From Oncomelania hupensis (taxonomy: Eukaryota; Mollusca; Gastropoda; Littorinimorpha; Pomatiopsidae): a stretch of DNA of 64,000 bases. Numbering within the stretch: position 1 is the first letter of the stretch; every line of letters begins with the position of its first letter. The notes under the pieces were generated by a model, which had not been told where the DNA came from, made no database searches, and saw nothing but the letters and a program-made list of their open reading frames with translations. Both the position numbers and the translations under genes were made by a program. Location: positions 1,188,652 through 1,252,651 of the forward strand of contig CM072522.1 of NCBI GenBank assembly GCA_036898135.1. Reading direction: 5' to 3'. Below are positions 24,501 through 29,849 of this stretch, one piece after another.

Positions 24501-27500
24501 TCAAGAGGTATTGGGAAAAAGAGAAAGAACAACAAAGAAATGGATCTCTGGCAACACATGGACACTGATAGAAAACCGAAAAGGAATCAAACAGAAAATC
24601 AACTGCAGCCAAAATAAAGAGGAAAAGAAAACTCTGTGAAAGGAGTACACTATGGTGAACAAAGAATTCAAGAAAAGTGCCAGGACATATAAGAGACTCT
24701 TTGATGATGAGCTGGCAATGGAGGCAGAGCAGGCGGCAGAAAAGAAAGACCTTAGCACTCTGTACAAGGTCACTAGGACTCTCTCAAGTAAGAAAACAAA
24801 CACAGATAGGCCAGTTAAAGACAGTACAAGTAACCCTGTCAACAAGGAACAAGACCAGAGACAGCGATGGGCTGAACATTTCAAAGAACTCTTAAACAGA
24901 TCCCCGCCGTCCGTAAGAACAGACATCCCGCTGGCAGACTCACCACTTAAAGTCAACACCAACCACCCTACCAAAACAGAAGTAATTAAAGCCCTGAAAA
25001 CCTTAAAAAACGGAAAAGCAGCAGGACCAGATGGAATACCCCTGGCAGAGGCCCTAAAAGTGGACCTTTCAACTACAGCTAACATGCTGTTGCCATTACT
25101 GCAGAGGATCTGGAAGGAAGGAAAAGTGCCAGCCGACTGGAAAAAGGGACACTTGGTAAAACTCCCCAAGAAAGAAGATCTAGGCGCCTGCAAAAACTGG
25201 CGCAGCATTATGCTTCTGTCAGTACCCAGCAAAGTACTGACTCGCATCATCCTCGATCGACTGAAAGATGCAGTGGACGAGAAACTCCGACCAGAACAGG
25301 CTGGGTTCAGGAAAGACAAGTCCTGTACGGACCAGATAGCAACACTCCGTATTATCATAGAACAATCCGTGGAATGGCAGTCAACCACACCGACTCAACC
25401 AAAGCTTTTAGGTTTTGAAGCTAGTTCAGCCAGGCTAGCTATAAATAGCTTCGCCGGTGCTCTTCTTTCCTTTCCTATCACTAAAATGGAGGGTGTAGGC
25501 AAGCTATAAATAGCCAGCAGCCAGCAAAATGTGGGAGAACCTAACAGTGCTGCTCACATAGCCATTGAGCTGGTGTGCAACGTTGTACCTCAACTTCATC
25601 GACTTCCGACAGGCGTTCGATAGTTTAGACCGAGAAACCATCTGGCGGCTGCTCCATCACTACGGAATCCCTCAAACCTTCATAACCCTGATCCAGGATC
25701 TGTATGAAGATGCCACCTGCCAAGTCATCCATAACGGCAAACTGACAGCGGACTTCGAAGAGACCACAGGCGTTCGTCAAGGATGCACGCTATCCCCAAT
25801 GATCTTCTTGCTAGTGGTCGACTGGGTGATGCGACAGACAACCAGGCAAGGAAGAACCGGAATCCAGTGGTCCTTGACCCAGTTCCTTGAGGACCTAGAC
25901 TTTGCTGATGACCTGTGCCTGATGTCCCAGACACGCCAGCACATTCAGTAAAAAACGGACAACCTTACTCAAGAAGCCCTGAAAACTGGACTTCAGATCA
26001 ACCTGGAGAAAACTGAAACTATGGCCCTGTTTAAAAGACAGCAGCAACCAATCACCATTGGAGAAAGCAACCTAACAGAAGTTAGCTCCTTCACCTATCT
26101 GGGTAGCATTGTAACAGCAACAGGCGGTTCTGATGAGGACATCAAAGCCAGAATTGGGAAAGCAAGATTCGCATTTGTCACCTTGAAACCACTTTGTAGA
26201 TCTACATCTTTCTCTCTCCGGACCAAACTGCGGATCTTCAACAGCAATGTGAAGTCCGTTCTCCTTTACTGCTCAGAGTCCTGGAGAGTCACCAACACCT
26301 TGACAAAGAAGCTCCAAGTGTTCATCAATGGTTGTCTTCGGACCATCCTGAAGATCAGATGGACGGACAAAGTAAGGAACAGCGGACGAATCAAGACCCC
26401 ATCGACCGGCAGATTGCCAGGCGGAAGTGGGGCTGGGTGGGACACACTTTGCGGAAACCCCAACGGGACATCACACGGCAGGCCCTACAGTGGAATCCTC
26501 AGGGGAAGAGGAAGGTTGGTCGTCCCAAGACGACCTGGAGGCGTTCCTGTGAGGAGGAGATGAAGAGCTGCAACCTGTCGTGGGGTGAACTGAAAAAGGC
26601 TGCCCAGAACCGAGTGCGGTGGAGAACTGTTGTGGAGGCCCTTTGTTCCACGCGGAATTCAAGGAATTAAGTTAAGTAAGTAAGTAAGTCTCAAATTGTA
26701 TAAGGAGTCCAGTAATGATTTGCTTTCTTTTGTCCTTGTTATGACATTGATTGGATCAGTTTCTATCCAGTTTAGTGTGAACATGTCTTGTGATGCAGAA
26801 GTTGGTAAACTATACAAAACCCATTTTGTGTCAAATAATCTTCAGTTGTTAAGTGAAATAATGCTGCTAGTTATACATTAATTTTTAACTGAGATATATG
26901 CCACAAAAGTGGTTTTGCTTGCCTGTTTTCTTTCAAAAATGTTGTTTGTTGTTAGCAGACCTGCCTACCCTCAGATGTGAGAATCAGTAACACCAACCCC
27001 CAAAATCAGTAACACGCAGACATTTTCAGTAACCAATACCAGCGGTATTCCTTACTGTTCTATTGTCAAAGGATGTAGATTCCGTCTGCAGCACAGTTCA
27101 AATGTCAACGTTATTCCATGTACTGAGCACCGTGATAGCCGAAATATTTACCAACGAAGAAATAAAAGCCATGTGTTTGTGTATTTTCACATATTTTCTT
27201 TCTGTACTTTATATTTTCTTTTACTTCCCTGTTGTTTTCTTTAATAAATGTCATCTCACCAGCAGTCACAATTGTTCTTTCAAGTCATTTTCTTTCTTTA
27301 CAAATGCCAAACATTACTGTTTTCCACCCTTCTCTTTCAGTGACTTGTAATAGGCACTTTTAAAATCAATGAAGTCCTGTACATTGTAGCCTCTGTTCAG
27401 GGCGCATCCAGGCCTTCCTTTGTTGACCATCAAGGCCTCCAGAGTGTCATGTCCCATGCCTGCAAGAGAATCTGTGGAATTTTTTCTCACCTGAGAAAAA

Positions 27501-29249
27501 ACTCTCTCACAATGAGCAGAGCTGTGTGGGATGGTCAGTATTGCTGCCATGATCTTTGGTAGAACTTTGAAGCATTTCTTCCCATCTGCTACAATCTTAG
27601 AAATTGATCCCCATGTTTTGTCCACTCTGTCTTGGATACAGTGGCGGATATCAGTGCTCTGATACTCTAAAAATTCCTGCTGAACATCAACAACAGAAAA
27701 TCCTTCTGGCAGCACACAAGGGAATCGCCTGAGGAAGTATGTATCTTTTCTGCTTCTTTATTCGGCTTTTTGGTGGAGTCTTTTCCCTGTCTACTTCTTC
27801 ATCAGCCACAACTGTGTCCGCTTTCCGCTTCGCCATTGGAGAGAAAATGGCTGAATGAGTACAGTAGTAATGTTCGATTGCGCATACGCGGTGATTTCTG
27901 AAAGGATTGCATGCTACGGGAAGTTACATACAGGCGCCTGACTGTATTTATTAATCTTTTAATTTAATTTTTTTACTTCACCCATTTTTCCGTAGCGCTC
28001 GCGCATTTTGCGTATTTTCCGGAACGACTGACATTTTCCTCTAATTTCCGGGACAAAATACGGAAAATCGTAACAGTAGGCAGGTCTGTGTTAGGTTACA
28101 TTCATTCAAACTTCATTGAGCTTTTGTAAAGCCGACAGTCACCAGAACGCTTTATTTTCACCTACGTTTGAAAGCATTGTATTTGTCTAAGCAGGCACAA
28201 TTAAATTAAAGATCAGTTACCTTTTCTGTATCAAGTTTGTTTGTGTTTTGTAAAAATGTGACGTTGTTAATGTAACATTCAAACGCAATACATTTTTATC
28301 AAAATCAAATACAACAAAATGACAAACAAGTTTGAAATAACACTTCAAGTGTAGAACGCATGTTAGAAAATGTAACAGTTTCAAGAAAAAAATCATGTTT
28401 TTTTTTCAGTAAGTTCAGTTTTTAGTGTTGGTGTCACAGTCATTGGACACTTCTCTGTAATCTTGACCATATCCAAGTTAAGATTTTGTATTTTTTACAA
28501 TTTATTTATTTAATTGTTTATTATTTGACTTCTTTTATTTGTCACCCAAATGGGCAAAATGAAGGATGCCTTCTCAGTGATAGCACGGTGGCCGCTAGAC
28601 AGCGCCACCCAGTACAGTGGAGTAATAGGACCTATAGTGCATGCTAAATGTATTGGTGTATTCAGCACTCATTCTTCTGTTGTTAAGTACTTTCACTTTG
28701 AGAATGTTCACTTGAGAATGAAATAATGCAGAAAAGGTGTCCCTGTGTACACCAGGGTAACTGCAACACCTTTTTTTTTTCTTTTCTAAATATCGTTTTT
28801 GTTGTAGTTTGCTTTGAAATTCCTTTGTCACCGTCAGTCTGTAACCATCCACTTTTCCTACTTGTCTCCAAAATATGTTTGCTGAAGTCTTGCTACAGGA
28901 TCCCACGTAATTTTCCAGTTCAAAATGGAGAACAGGACATGCCAAGTTACGTATTGTGAACTTTGTCCTTCTCATCAGTGGTTGTTCCATCTTGGGCTGC
29001 CCCTTCTGAGAATGCGTGCAAAGGTCACCCATGCACCAAATTCCCACTTCTCCTACCACCCCCTACACACACCAAACACACAGTTAAAACATTAATGTAC
29101 CTGTTGCAGTTCAGATGACCACAGGGCAGGAGCTTGGGGTCATCAAAATAGTCTAGACATACAGGACATCGCACATAATCATCTTTGTTGTAGTCATGTT
29201 GATCCTCACCCTCCGAGTCGGAGGACTCATAAACTGCTGCCGTAGCCAT
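147..29249 (-). CDS. TRIM-like RING/B-box gene, 5' part (4 exons seen)
   Basis: Coding exons read on the minus strand are 29249-29101, 20782-20696, 10504-10312 and 225-147; the gene continues beyond the left edge. Each junction keeps one open frame (phases 2, 2, 0, then 1 at the last donor), which is strong support for the model. Domains in order: an acidic N-terminus of about 25 residues, a C3HC4 RING (CPVC, CGHLNCNSC, CPIC), a linker, a B-box-type zinc finger (CERC, CLDC, CKKC followed by H), then a Glu/Lys-rich segment likely to start a coiled coil. RING plus B-box proteins are usually E3 ubiquitin ligases; substrate and C-terminal domain cannot be told from here. The introns of 8.3, 10.2 and 10.1 kb are packed with transposons. 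It could be a member of a lineage-specific TRIM family rather than an orthologue of a named vertebrate TRIM. Confidence 0.8.
520..606 (+). repeat. Dispersed repeat with AAG-rich tail, copy 1
   Basis: This stretch, containing atgaatcaacata and gtggctac and ending acccaagaagaagag, recurs at about 36825-36890. The short AAG run at the end looks like a retroposon tail. The rest of 226-1011 holds no exon or repeat that I recognise. Confidence 0.4.
1012..1822 (+). pseudogene. LINE family A, 3' reverse transcriptase fragment
   Basis: The frame at 1082-1354 carries late reverse transcriptase sequence seen in other copies here: GMEINAEKTKLMTNN, then TVHCFKYLG, then SRIAQTTAALTRLKPV. After it the 3' domain continues in broken frames (LTADLQQRIQSMEMRCYR, then VKKRKL near 1570). 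The copy starts inside the RT domain just before a LHFADDIDGLTGEEQEL motif and ends in the family's ataggataggac tail. This is the APE-endonuclease LINE type often labelled endonuclease-reverse transcriptase. It is 5'-truncated, frameshifted and dead. Confidence 0.8.
1823..2500. other. Intronic sequence, nothing recognised
   Basis: AT-rich sequence inside an intron of the TRIM-like gene. No long frame, splice-bounded conserved segment or repeat was recognised. Confidence 0.4.
2505..2900 (-). repeat. Repeat family C (TGACCTT-rich), partial
   Basis: Read on the minus strand this matches the 3' part of the copies at 39.7-40.66 and 49.5-51.2 kb. It shares the terminal tccataaggagcatgtga-type sequence and several tgaccttgacctt motifs. 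It is a fragment, with no coding capacity. Confidence 0.65.
2950..3135 (+). repeat. Dispersed repeat G (SINE-like, ATT-type tail), copy 1
   Basis: The block with gagtgtctgtaacat, ggttacagatcaccacgct and gtatagcatccatt recurs at 16490-16685 and 44930-45060. All three copies run into short AT-rich or ATT repeats at the 3' side, which suggests a short retroposon with a simple-repeat tail. Confidence 0.5.
3136..3906. other. Intronic sequence, nothing recognised
   Basis: No conserved coding segment is seen. A GT-rich stretch (tgtgttgtggcgtggctgtg) lies just before the LINE insertion at 3.9 kb. Confidence 0.35.
3907..4066 (+). repeat. Two near-identical ~75 bp copies at the LINE 5' junction
   Basis: The block starting gcatatgacagttattt and ending gactctctgccat occurs at about 3906-3977 and again at 3992-4063. 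Only two differences are visible (tcctac/tcatac and gtgtaaa/gtggaaa). Between the copies lies catgtgcaagctat, which recurs right after the LINE tail. The second copy reads straight into LINE sequence. Confidence 0.85.
3992..6316 (+). CDS. Non-LTR retrotransposon reverse transcriptase (endonuclease missing)
   Basis: The open frame codes for RNA-directed DNA polymerase of a CR1/Jockey-type element. Visible motifs: the endonuclease end LGKSDHDVLIF, then a basic linker, then RT blocks GPDQIPSRVLKEL (about 4852), NYRPVSLT (about 5020), YLDFRKAFDTVPHERLL (about 5230), GIPQGSVLGPVLF (5404) and the catalytic FADDTK (about 5493). The thumb/C-terminal part includes LHVGRRNPGHEYK, KDLGVTF and ALVRPHLEYANSVWYP. 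It stops at TGA 6314-6316. No stop or frameshift occurs over 775 codons. The frame is open from 3884, but the first part is target or duplicated flank, and no good ATG start is seen. Because the endonuclease is cut away, it cannot insert by itself in the usual way. Confidence 0.85.
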   Translation, partial: AYDSYLVILHTAVQPCGKLDSLPSTLDDLILVNDDLLISDVIHRAPLGKSDHDVLIFELYIPKCTELPINKYKFNLSKGSYINLKKYVAESGLTLLEDNVEGMWNKIKNVILSGMDRYIPKIKCASQKKIKPSWMNSKVLRKIKKKHKLYKRFLQSKLGLDYNKYIVVRNQCNRIIKNAKREFEMKIAHDCKSKPKQFWKYVQEQTRSSVGVNALKKGDGSFAVSDSDKAETLNNFFASVYVEEDMTNIPNLEKCSKSNGISLADIKFTPAAVKAKLSNLDPTKAQGPDQIPSRVLKELCNELAVPLCNLFNLSLETGQLPKDWKTAEVTAIFKKGTRSDPGNYRPVSLTCISCKVLESLIRDELVNFFTDNNLYAKCQHGFRKKRSCVTQLLQVMEDITSYMDSRNPVDIIYLDFRKAFDTVPHERLLRKLEAYGINGNVVSWIREFLSDRIQTVKVGDAMSDKLEVVSGIPQGSVLGPVLFTIFINDLPDGIASPCKLFADDTKIYNTVNNSKLLQQDLDKLQKWTEMWNLFFNVEKCKVLHVGRRNPGHEYKMGVNGLDKLLQSCEEEKDLGVTFNMSLNFDTHIQNSINKANKMIGLIKRTFKFINKESFCMLYKALVRPHLEYANSVWYPKLKRQSIAIEKVQRRATKLLIECRKMSYKERLLFLGLHSLSGRRLRGDLIQVFKIYNNIDDFEWNDFFANPHSNTTRLSEGKIFVRHCNTNIRKFSFSYRTVRHWNDFPMSLKSAKTTNQFKNQLDAIPKFIDLFYSYD
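3992..6430 (+). mobile_element. CR1/Jockey-like LINE, 5'-truncated, recent
   Basis: The element begins within the end of the endonuclease domain (the SDHDVL motif near 4140 is the last endonuclease motif) and carries an uninterrupted reverse transcriptase and C-terminal region. Its short 3' UTR ends in a (CTA)n run at 6404-6430. A 14-bp direct repeat, catgtgcaagctat, flanks it at 3978-3991 and 6431-6444, as expected for target-primed insertion. The intact frame and exact flanking repeat suggest a young insertion. Confidence 0.85.
6445..7435. other. Intronic sequence, mixed composition
   Basis: No gene or known repeat is recognised. A GC-rich patch near 7008-7060 (ccggccggccag) and the microsatellite (CTA)n just upstream are the only notable features. 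Confidence 0.35.
7870..8418 (-). pseudogene. hAT-type transposase C-terminal part
   Basis: The 182-residue frame contains LLLLSHGQETVERGFSINKE, which resembles the hAT C-terminal dimerisation region (the VERGFS segment), then IGGIDKVDTTKELLLSASPA and a long Glu/Lys/Arg coiled-coil-like tail. It begins next to the N-terminal fragment upstream, so the catalytic middle is deleted. I recognise the family type from these motifs; its exact name is uncertain. It lies antisense within the TRIM gene introns only by chance of insertion (same strand as TRIM). Confidence 0.55.
8426..8707 (-). pseudogene. Possible N-terminal remnant of the same hAT-like protein
   Basis: The end of this 93-residue frame reads NCVFNPLWLLKSEYAGWM, similar to the short N-terminal segment that precedes a zinc finger in this transposase type. 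It is followed at once by C-terminal sequence, so most of the coding region is missing. The first ~50 residues look non-coding. Confidence 0.35.
8934..9595. other. Intronic sequence with (ATT)n at 9553-9584
   Basis: No gene is recognised. The only clear feature is a run of about 11 att units ending in a short A run. Confidence 0.4.
9596..10255 (-). repeat. Repeat family C, near-complete copy
   Basis: On the minus strand this follows the order seen at 39.7 kb: a gtgtgcatagcaatgtga start, then gatttttgcaaatcggtgcgagatgagt, then the cttgaaggtcaaggtca motifs, ending in aggccttgcaaaaac. The duplicated order over three places in the window defines the family. No protein is encoded. Confidence 0.75.
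10312..10504 (-). CDS. TRIM-like gene, B-box exon
   Basis: On the minus strand the exon follows a ctcatcttggccag acceptor and ends at CACACCAAG|gttggt. It codes for a linker (LPANTQPEKIAEELPTDI) and a B-box-like zinc finger with Cys pairs CERC, CLDC and CKKC and a following RRKHTK. The first base completes an AAG codon with the two bases left by the RING exon. At 193 bp it ends in phase 0, which fits the next exon at 225. Confidence 0.85.
10811..11805 (+). mobile_element. PIF/Harbinger-like DNA transposon, internally deleted
   Basis: The ends are ggcccgagcgcatgaagg at the left and, reverse-complemented, ggcccatgtgcataagag at the right. Both subterminal regions are rich in a cttaagc motif in both orientations. 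The interior encodes an N-terminal Harbinger transposase fragment. Target duplication could not be fixed because the insertion point gacc/gcc is ambiguous. Confidence 0.7.
11058..11315 (+). pseudogene. Harbinger transposase, N-terminal fragment
   Basis: From the ATG at 11058 the frame reads MRRKRVFRNRQNPFNTYDD, then LYQRNRFKRDQIVYICEII and PTIIQLMAQ. This is the layout of the HARBI1-type N-terminus (RxxNPxxxYDDxxLxxRFRFxR, then L-rate helix). The nuclease DDE domain is absent and the frame ends at 11315, so it is a broken copy. Confidence 0.6.
11864..12480 (-). mobile_element. ~610 bp retroposon family B, copy
   Basis: On the minus strand it runs from gggtgccggggggttctgtataaa near 12470 through the conserved ctttctggaaatttagt, ggtctgttg and gggatgtctttattgtaaag blocks to a gtaagcaatgaataac end. 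Compared with other copies it is complete but diverged. No protein is likely; short conserved frames reflect overall repeat similarity. Confidence 0.75.
12560..12855 (+). repeat. Dispersed repeat D, copy 1
   Basis: The segment ending actagaccttggtttattctctcatt, with aggatcttttaaagtccatgc before it, recurs at 44.4-44.85 kb and, more loosely, at 55.1-55.3 kb. It lies after an (ATTT)n run at 12545-12562. Function is unknown; it looks like a SINE-type repeat. Confidence 0.5.
13083..14720 (-). pseudogene. LINE A reverse transcriptase domain, broken
   Basis: Minus-strand frames carry, in order: LNRWTEYCSDIYNPTPNGD, LKKGKSAGVENIPAELLQAG, then after a gap of broken frames ALWATMRVYSISPN, GKWFRTTIGMRQ, NIFLECIMSDALADHEG, the altered active site FADVIDG (FADDIDG in sister copies), GMEISAEKTKVMTNN and HSFKYLGVFVS. 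The second Asp of the FADD box reads Val here, so even the polymerase site is damaged. The 3' part encodes the typical EMRCYRRLLG-type and GRRRQKKTE-type tail in another frame. Confidence 0.75.
14817..15612 (-). mobile_element. Non-autonomous hAT-like element in LINE A
   Basis: Terminal inverted repeats are cagtgtttccca at the left and the same as reverse complement (tgggaaacactg) at the right. A 6-bp copy ggtagg flanks each end (14811-14816, 15613-15618), and removing 14817-15618 restores continuous LINE sequence. CAGTGTTTCCC ends are typical of hAT elements. A minus-strand frame inside (15321-15788, part) is weak and not assigned. Confidence 0.85.
15953..16330 (-). pseudogene. LINE A APE-type endonuclease fragment
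   Basis: The frame includes SNIIIQTYAPTSDFDDSKV, then FYEHLQAVLDKV and IVIVQGDWKSKVGQDAH. This matches the central part of an APE endonuclease; the usual GDxNAK metal-site segment reads GDWKSK, so the Asn is lost. The first ~40 residues are degenerate. Confidence 0.65.
16490..16685 (+). repeat. Dispersed repeat G, copy 2
   Basis: It shares gagtgtctgtaacatg, ggttatagattgacgcgct and gcatatagcatccatt with the copies at 2.95 and 44.93 kb, and ends in a short ATT-rich tail. It lies in the 430-bp gap between the two head-to-head LINE A copies. Confidence 0.55.
17912..18305. mobile_element. 394-bp hAT-like MITE nested inside the larger one
   Basis: Ends are caggagtgagattta and, reverse-complemented, caggggtgagattta: 14 of 15 match. 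Perfect 6-bp copies acatac flank it (17906-17911 and 18306-18311). No coding frame is present. Note the repeated gggcgacctcactttat and gggctacctcacttta blocks inside. Confidence 0.9.
18355..18996 (-). CDS. Repeat-rich 213-aa open frame in the hAT-like element
   Basis: It starts at a true ATG (MENTFKKGNPSAKSAAATF), continues as repeated blocks of 16 residues built on ATFANSVGATSANST, and ends in a non-repeat tail with SASTSRKTCPKGDKRAALQ and RNFINI. The composition is low-complexity Ala/Ser/Thr/Asn. Unit length of 48 bp keeps the frame; the complementary strand is open as well. It may be the expanded N-terminal part of a transposon protein, or merely a minisatellite without stops. No domain is recognised. 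Confidence 0.35.
   Translation of the reverse strand: MENTFKKGNPSAKSAAATFANSVGATSANSTAGTFANNVGATSANSTAATFANNVGATSANSTAATFANSVGATSANSTAATFANSVGATSANSTAATFANNVGATSAKSTAATFANSVGATSAKSTAATFANSVGATSANSTAATFANSVGATSANSIAATSANSAADASRNSNAQSASTSRKTCPKGDKRAALQASSDIRNFINIRPRLLE
18509..18970 (+). repeat. 48-bp minisatellite, about 9 units
   Basis: gatgtagcacc recurs at 18533, 18581 and then at exact 48-bp steps to about 18917. Units differ at few positions (actg/attg/actt). Each unit is made of two related 24-bp halves (gcagatgtagcacc and gcaaatgtagcagc). Confidence 0.95.
19121..19995 (+). pseudogene. LINE A reverse transcriptase, 3' half
   Basis: Frames carry LYHVFVDFKKVLDRVWHAAL, FRTTIGVRQGCILSPILFNI and FLERIMSDVLADHEG in the first frame, then after a shift IKVQGQSLNTVHSFKYLGAI, RTISLHSKVRLVRSLVISIF and DLQRRIQSMKMRCYRRLLG. 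The FADD active-site region is shifted out of frame and partly deleted near 19430-19500. It is non-functional. Confidence 0.8.
19905..20225. repeat. Fold-back palindrome at LINE A 3' end
   Basis: Sequence on either side of about 20037 reads as reverse complement: cacagacccttg before and caagggtctgtg after, then ggttaggctttccatg against catggaaagcctaacc, then on into LINE A 3' sequence (caagttctgggat against atcccagaacttg). The loop is about 5 nt. The right arm has two extra segments (about 20 and 30 bp) that the left arm lacks. Confidence 0.9.
20226..20480 (-). repeat. Dispersed repeat E, copy 1
   Basis: The minus strand matches 52910-53165 on the plus strand: gaggctgcggtttag, then cagttcccctt, then ggcagtgtaggc and agtccgacaatactta. 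No coding sequence is recognised. Confidence 0.6.
20525..20605 (-). pseudogene. tRNA-like sequence (likely SINE head or tRNA relic)
   Basis: The minus strand has a box A-like tagctcagtggatagtg and a box B ggttcgaaccc at tRNA spacing, and a possible anticodon arm between them. The 5' seven bases do not pair with the 3' end, so it does not fold into a full tRNA acceptor stem. A working tRNA gene is unlikely. Confidence 0.5.
20696..20782 (-). CDS. TRIM-like gene, second half of RING
   Basis: A ttttttttgcag acceptor precedes and a gtaagt donor follows this 87-bp exon on the minus strand. It codes for CLISWLKANARPSTCPICRG and KITGEEIC, giving the last RING cysteine pair (CPIC) and a typical hydrophobic-Trp helix. 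It accepts phase 2 from exon 1 (making Ser) and leaves phase 2 for the B-box exon. Confidence 0.9.
20872..22430 (-). mobile_element. Retroposon family B with extra GC-rich 3' kilobase
   Basis: On the minus strand the family B body runs from 22430 to about 21887. It is followed by a tail-like aatgtaatgtaatg, then a GC-rich segment, then a final gcatgtaatg. A 12-bp repeat atgtctcatcta flanks the whole unit at 20860-20871 and 22431-22442, so the body and the GC-rich part appear to have been inserted together. Confidence 0.75.
20880..21885. other. GC-rich segment of unknown origin
   Basis: It is far more GC-rich than its surroundings. A motif like ccgccgcagtggaaaatgc recurs at about 21628, 21654 and 21702 with small changes. 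Short frames on both strands show no domain. It shares no recognised sequence with other family B copies. Confidence 0.6.
22443..22500 (+). repeat. (AAT)n followed by ttatatagcgctttt motif
   Basis: About nine taa units run into tttatatagcgcttttt, a combination also seen near 58920-59030. It marks the end of an older retroposon. Confidence 0.6.
22677..22874 (-). pseudogene. CR1/Jockey-like reverse transcriptase fragment
   Basis: The minus-strand frame reads VEWTETWLPKFNNEKCKVLH, LGKNNPQHEYFM, then ERDLGVIVDTELSFENHIG. This aligns by eye with the segment after FADDTK in the LINE at 3.99 kb (LQKWTEMWNLFFNVEKCKVLH). It is a short isolated piece. Confidence 0.75.
22890..23320. other. Intronic sequence, nothing recognised
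   Basis: AT-rich, with no gene or repeat that I recognise, up to the RTE-like insertion. Confidence 0.35.
23498..26670 (+). pseudogene. RTE-like endonuclease/reverse transcriptase ORF with breaks
   Basis: From the ATG at 23498: APE endonuclease motifs KIGTWNVR, LGICESRWNGSG, IQCYAPTNT, ILMGDMNAKIG and DVASDHHLV. Then RT motifs NGKAAGPDGIP, NWRSIMLLSVPSKV, FRQAFDSLDRETIW, GVRQGCTLSPMIF, FADDLCLM and FTYLGSIV, and a C-terminal RRKWGWVGHTLRK / KVGRPKTTWRR segment. Breaks: in-frame TGA at 24637-24639, a ~200-bp insertion at 25384-25582, TAA at 25949-25951 and a frameshift near 26375. The active-site Asp pair is intact. The TGA may be a CpG decay of CGA. This type is often labelled craniofacial-development-protein-2-like in databases. 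Confidence 0.85.
25384..25582. repeat. ~200-bp insertion inside the RTE-like RT domain
   Basis: The coding sequence EQSVEWQS should join LYLNFIDFRQAF directly; the DNA between does not fit the protein. It contains gctataaatagc twice (about 25437 and 25504) and ttaggttt / aacctaa at about 25409 and 25536, which could be weak inverted ends of a small MITE. Confidence 0.6.
26956..28088 (-). mobile_element. hAT-like transposon, internally deleted, with TIRs
   Basis: Termini are cagacctgcctac and its exact complement gtaggcaggtctg. Copies of tgttag flank both ends (26950-26955, 28089-28094). Minus-strand coding remnants from both ends of a hAT transposase are inside. An atcagtaac motif recurs near the left end. 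Confidence 0.9.
27314..27836 (-). pseudogene. hAT transposase remnant: start plus dimerisation domain
   Basis: A start at 27836 reads MAKRKADTVVADEEVDREKT, then the frame changes and the C-terminal part follows: FKVLPKIMAAILTIPHSSAH, CERVFSQVRKNSTDSL and LEALMVNK. The P-H-S-x-A-x-x-E-R-x-FS pattern is the hAT dimerisation signature. The DDE core is missing, so this is an internal deletion derivative. Confidence 0.75.
28095..29100. other. First intron of the TRIM-like gene, nothing recognised
   Basis: AT-rich, with long T runs near 28400 and 28770. No coding segment or known repeat is seen. Confidence 0.4.
29101..29249 (-). CDS. TRIM-like gene, first coding exon (RING start)
   Basis: The ATG at 29249 opens MATAAVYESSDSEGEDQHD, an acidic lead, then YVRCPVCLDYFDDPKLLPCG and HLNC with a donor AACAG|gtacat. 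The frame is open upstream, but the residues there look non-coding, so the ATG with context gccATGG-like is preferred. 149 bp leaves phase 2, matching the exon at 20782. Confidence 0.85.
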
Positions 29250-29539
29250 TGGGAGTCTTTCTGGGGGTGTTATCGCATACACACCGTAGAGACACGTTTG
29301 GGGGAAGTACAATGCACGATCTTGTCTCCATGAAAAACAAACAAACAAATAAGAGGCCGAGTTAAAGAACATGCCATACTGCATAGTACAAGACTGCAGG
29401 TTTAGCTGCAATCATGCGCTGCATGAGATAGTACATTTATTTGCATTTAACCTTTTCAGCTATTAAGAAGTATGAAGAATGTGCTCGCGCCAAAGAACAG
29501 TTGTACTTGTAAATGTTCTATAAAAACTACTTGTTATGT

Positions 29540-29829
29540 TGGTACCAGACGTTCAATGTTAAAAGTACAAATTCCTCAAGTGGCATCACCAATGTTTGTA
29601 GTAAGATTGTTGGCAGGAAGCAAGCACCCCTCTCTGAGCTGTTCCATAGGAGGACACTCAACAAAGCCATCAGCATCAAGGACGACCCTTCCCACCCTCT
29701 GTCACATCTGTTCGAACTTCTGCCATCAGGTATGCCTATAAAAAATGTCAGAACTGGCACAGCCTGCTATATGTCCACTTTTTTGCCCACAGCAATGTCT
29801 CTGATCAATGCCTCTCGTCAAAGGTGCTG
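29540..29829 (+). pseudogene. LINE reverse transcriptase C-terminal fragment
   Basis: The frame holds NSSSGITNVCSKIVGRKQAP, RRTLNKAISIKDDPSHPL and HLFELLPSGMP, ending with TAMSLINAS. This is the usual extreme C-terminus of several LINE RTs (K-A-x-x-I-x-x-D-P-x-H-P-L ... LPSG). It lies between the two head-to-head host genes. Confidence 0.6.
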
Positions 29830-29849
29830 ATAGCTTTGCTGGGAGTCTT

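Larger units (their letters stand above)
23324..26690 (+). mobile_element. RTE-like LINE, near full length but disabled
   Basis: The 5' UTR has the gtcatggccggtcccaagcc leader common before such ORFs, followed by endonuclease and reverse transcriptase regions and a (TAAG)n 3' tail at 26668-26690. The 7-bp aagtctc at 23324-23330 and 26686-26692 may be the target duplication, but overlaps the tail motif. A ~200-bp foreign segment lies at 25384-25582. Confidence 0.85.
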
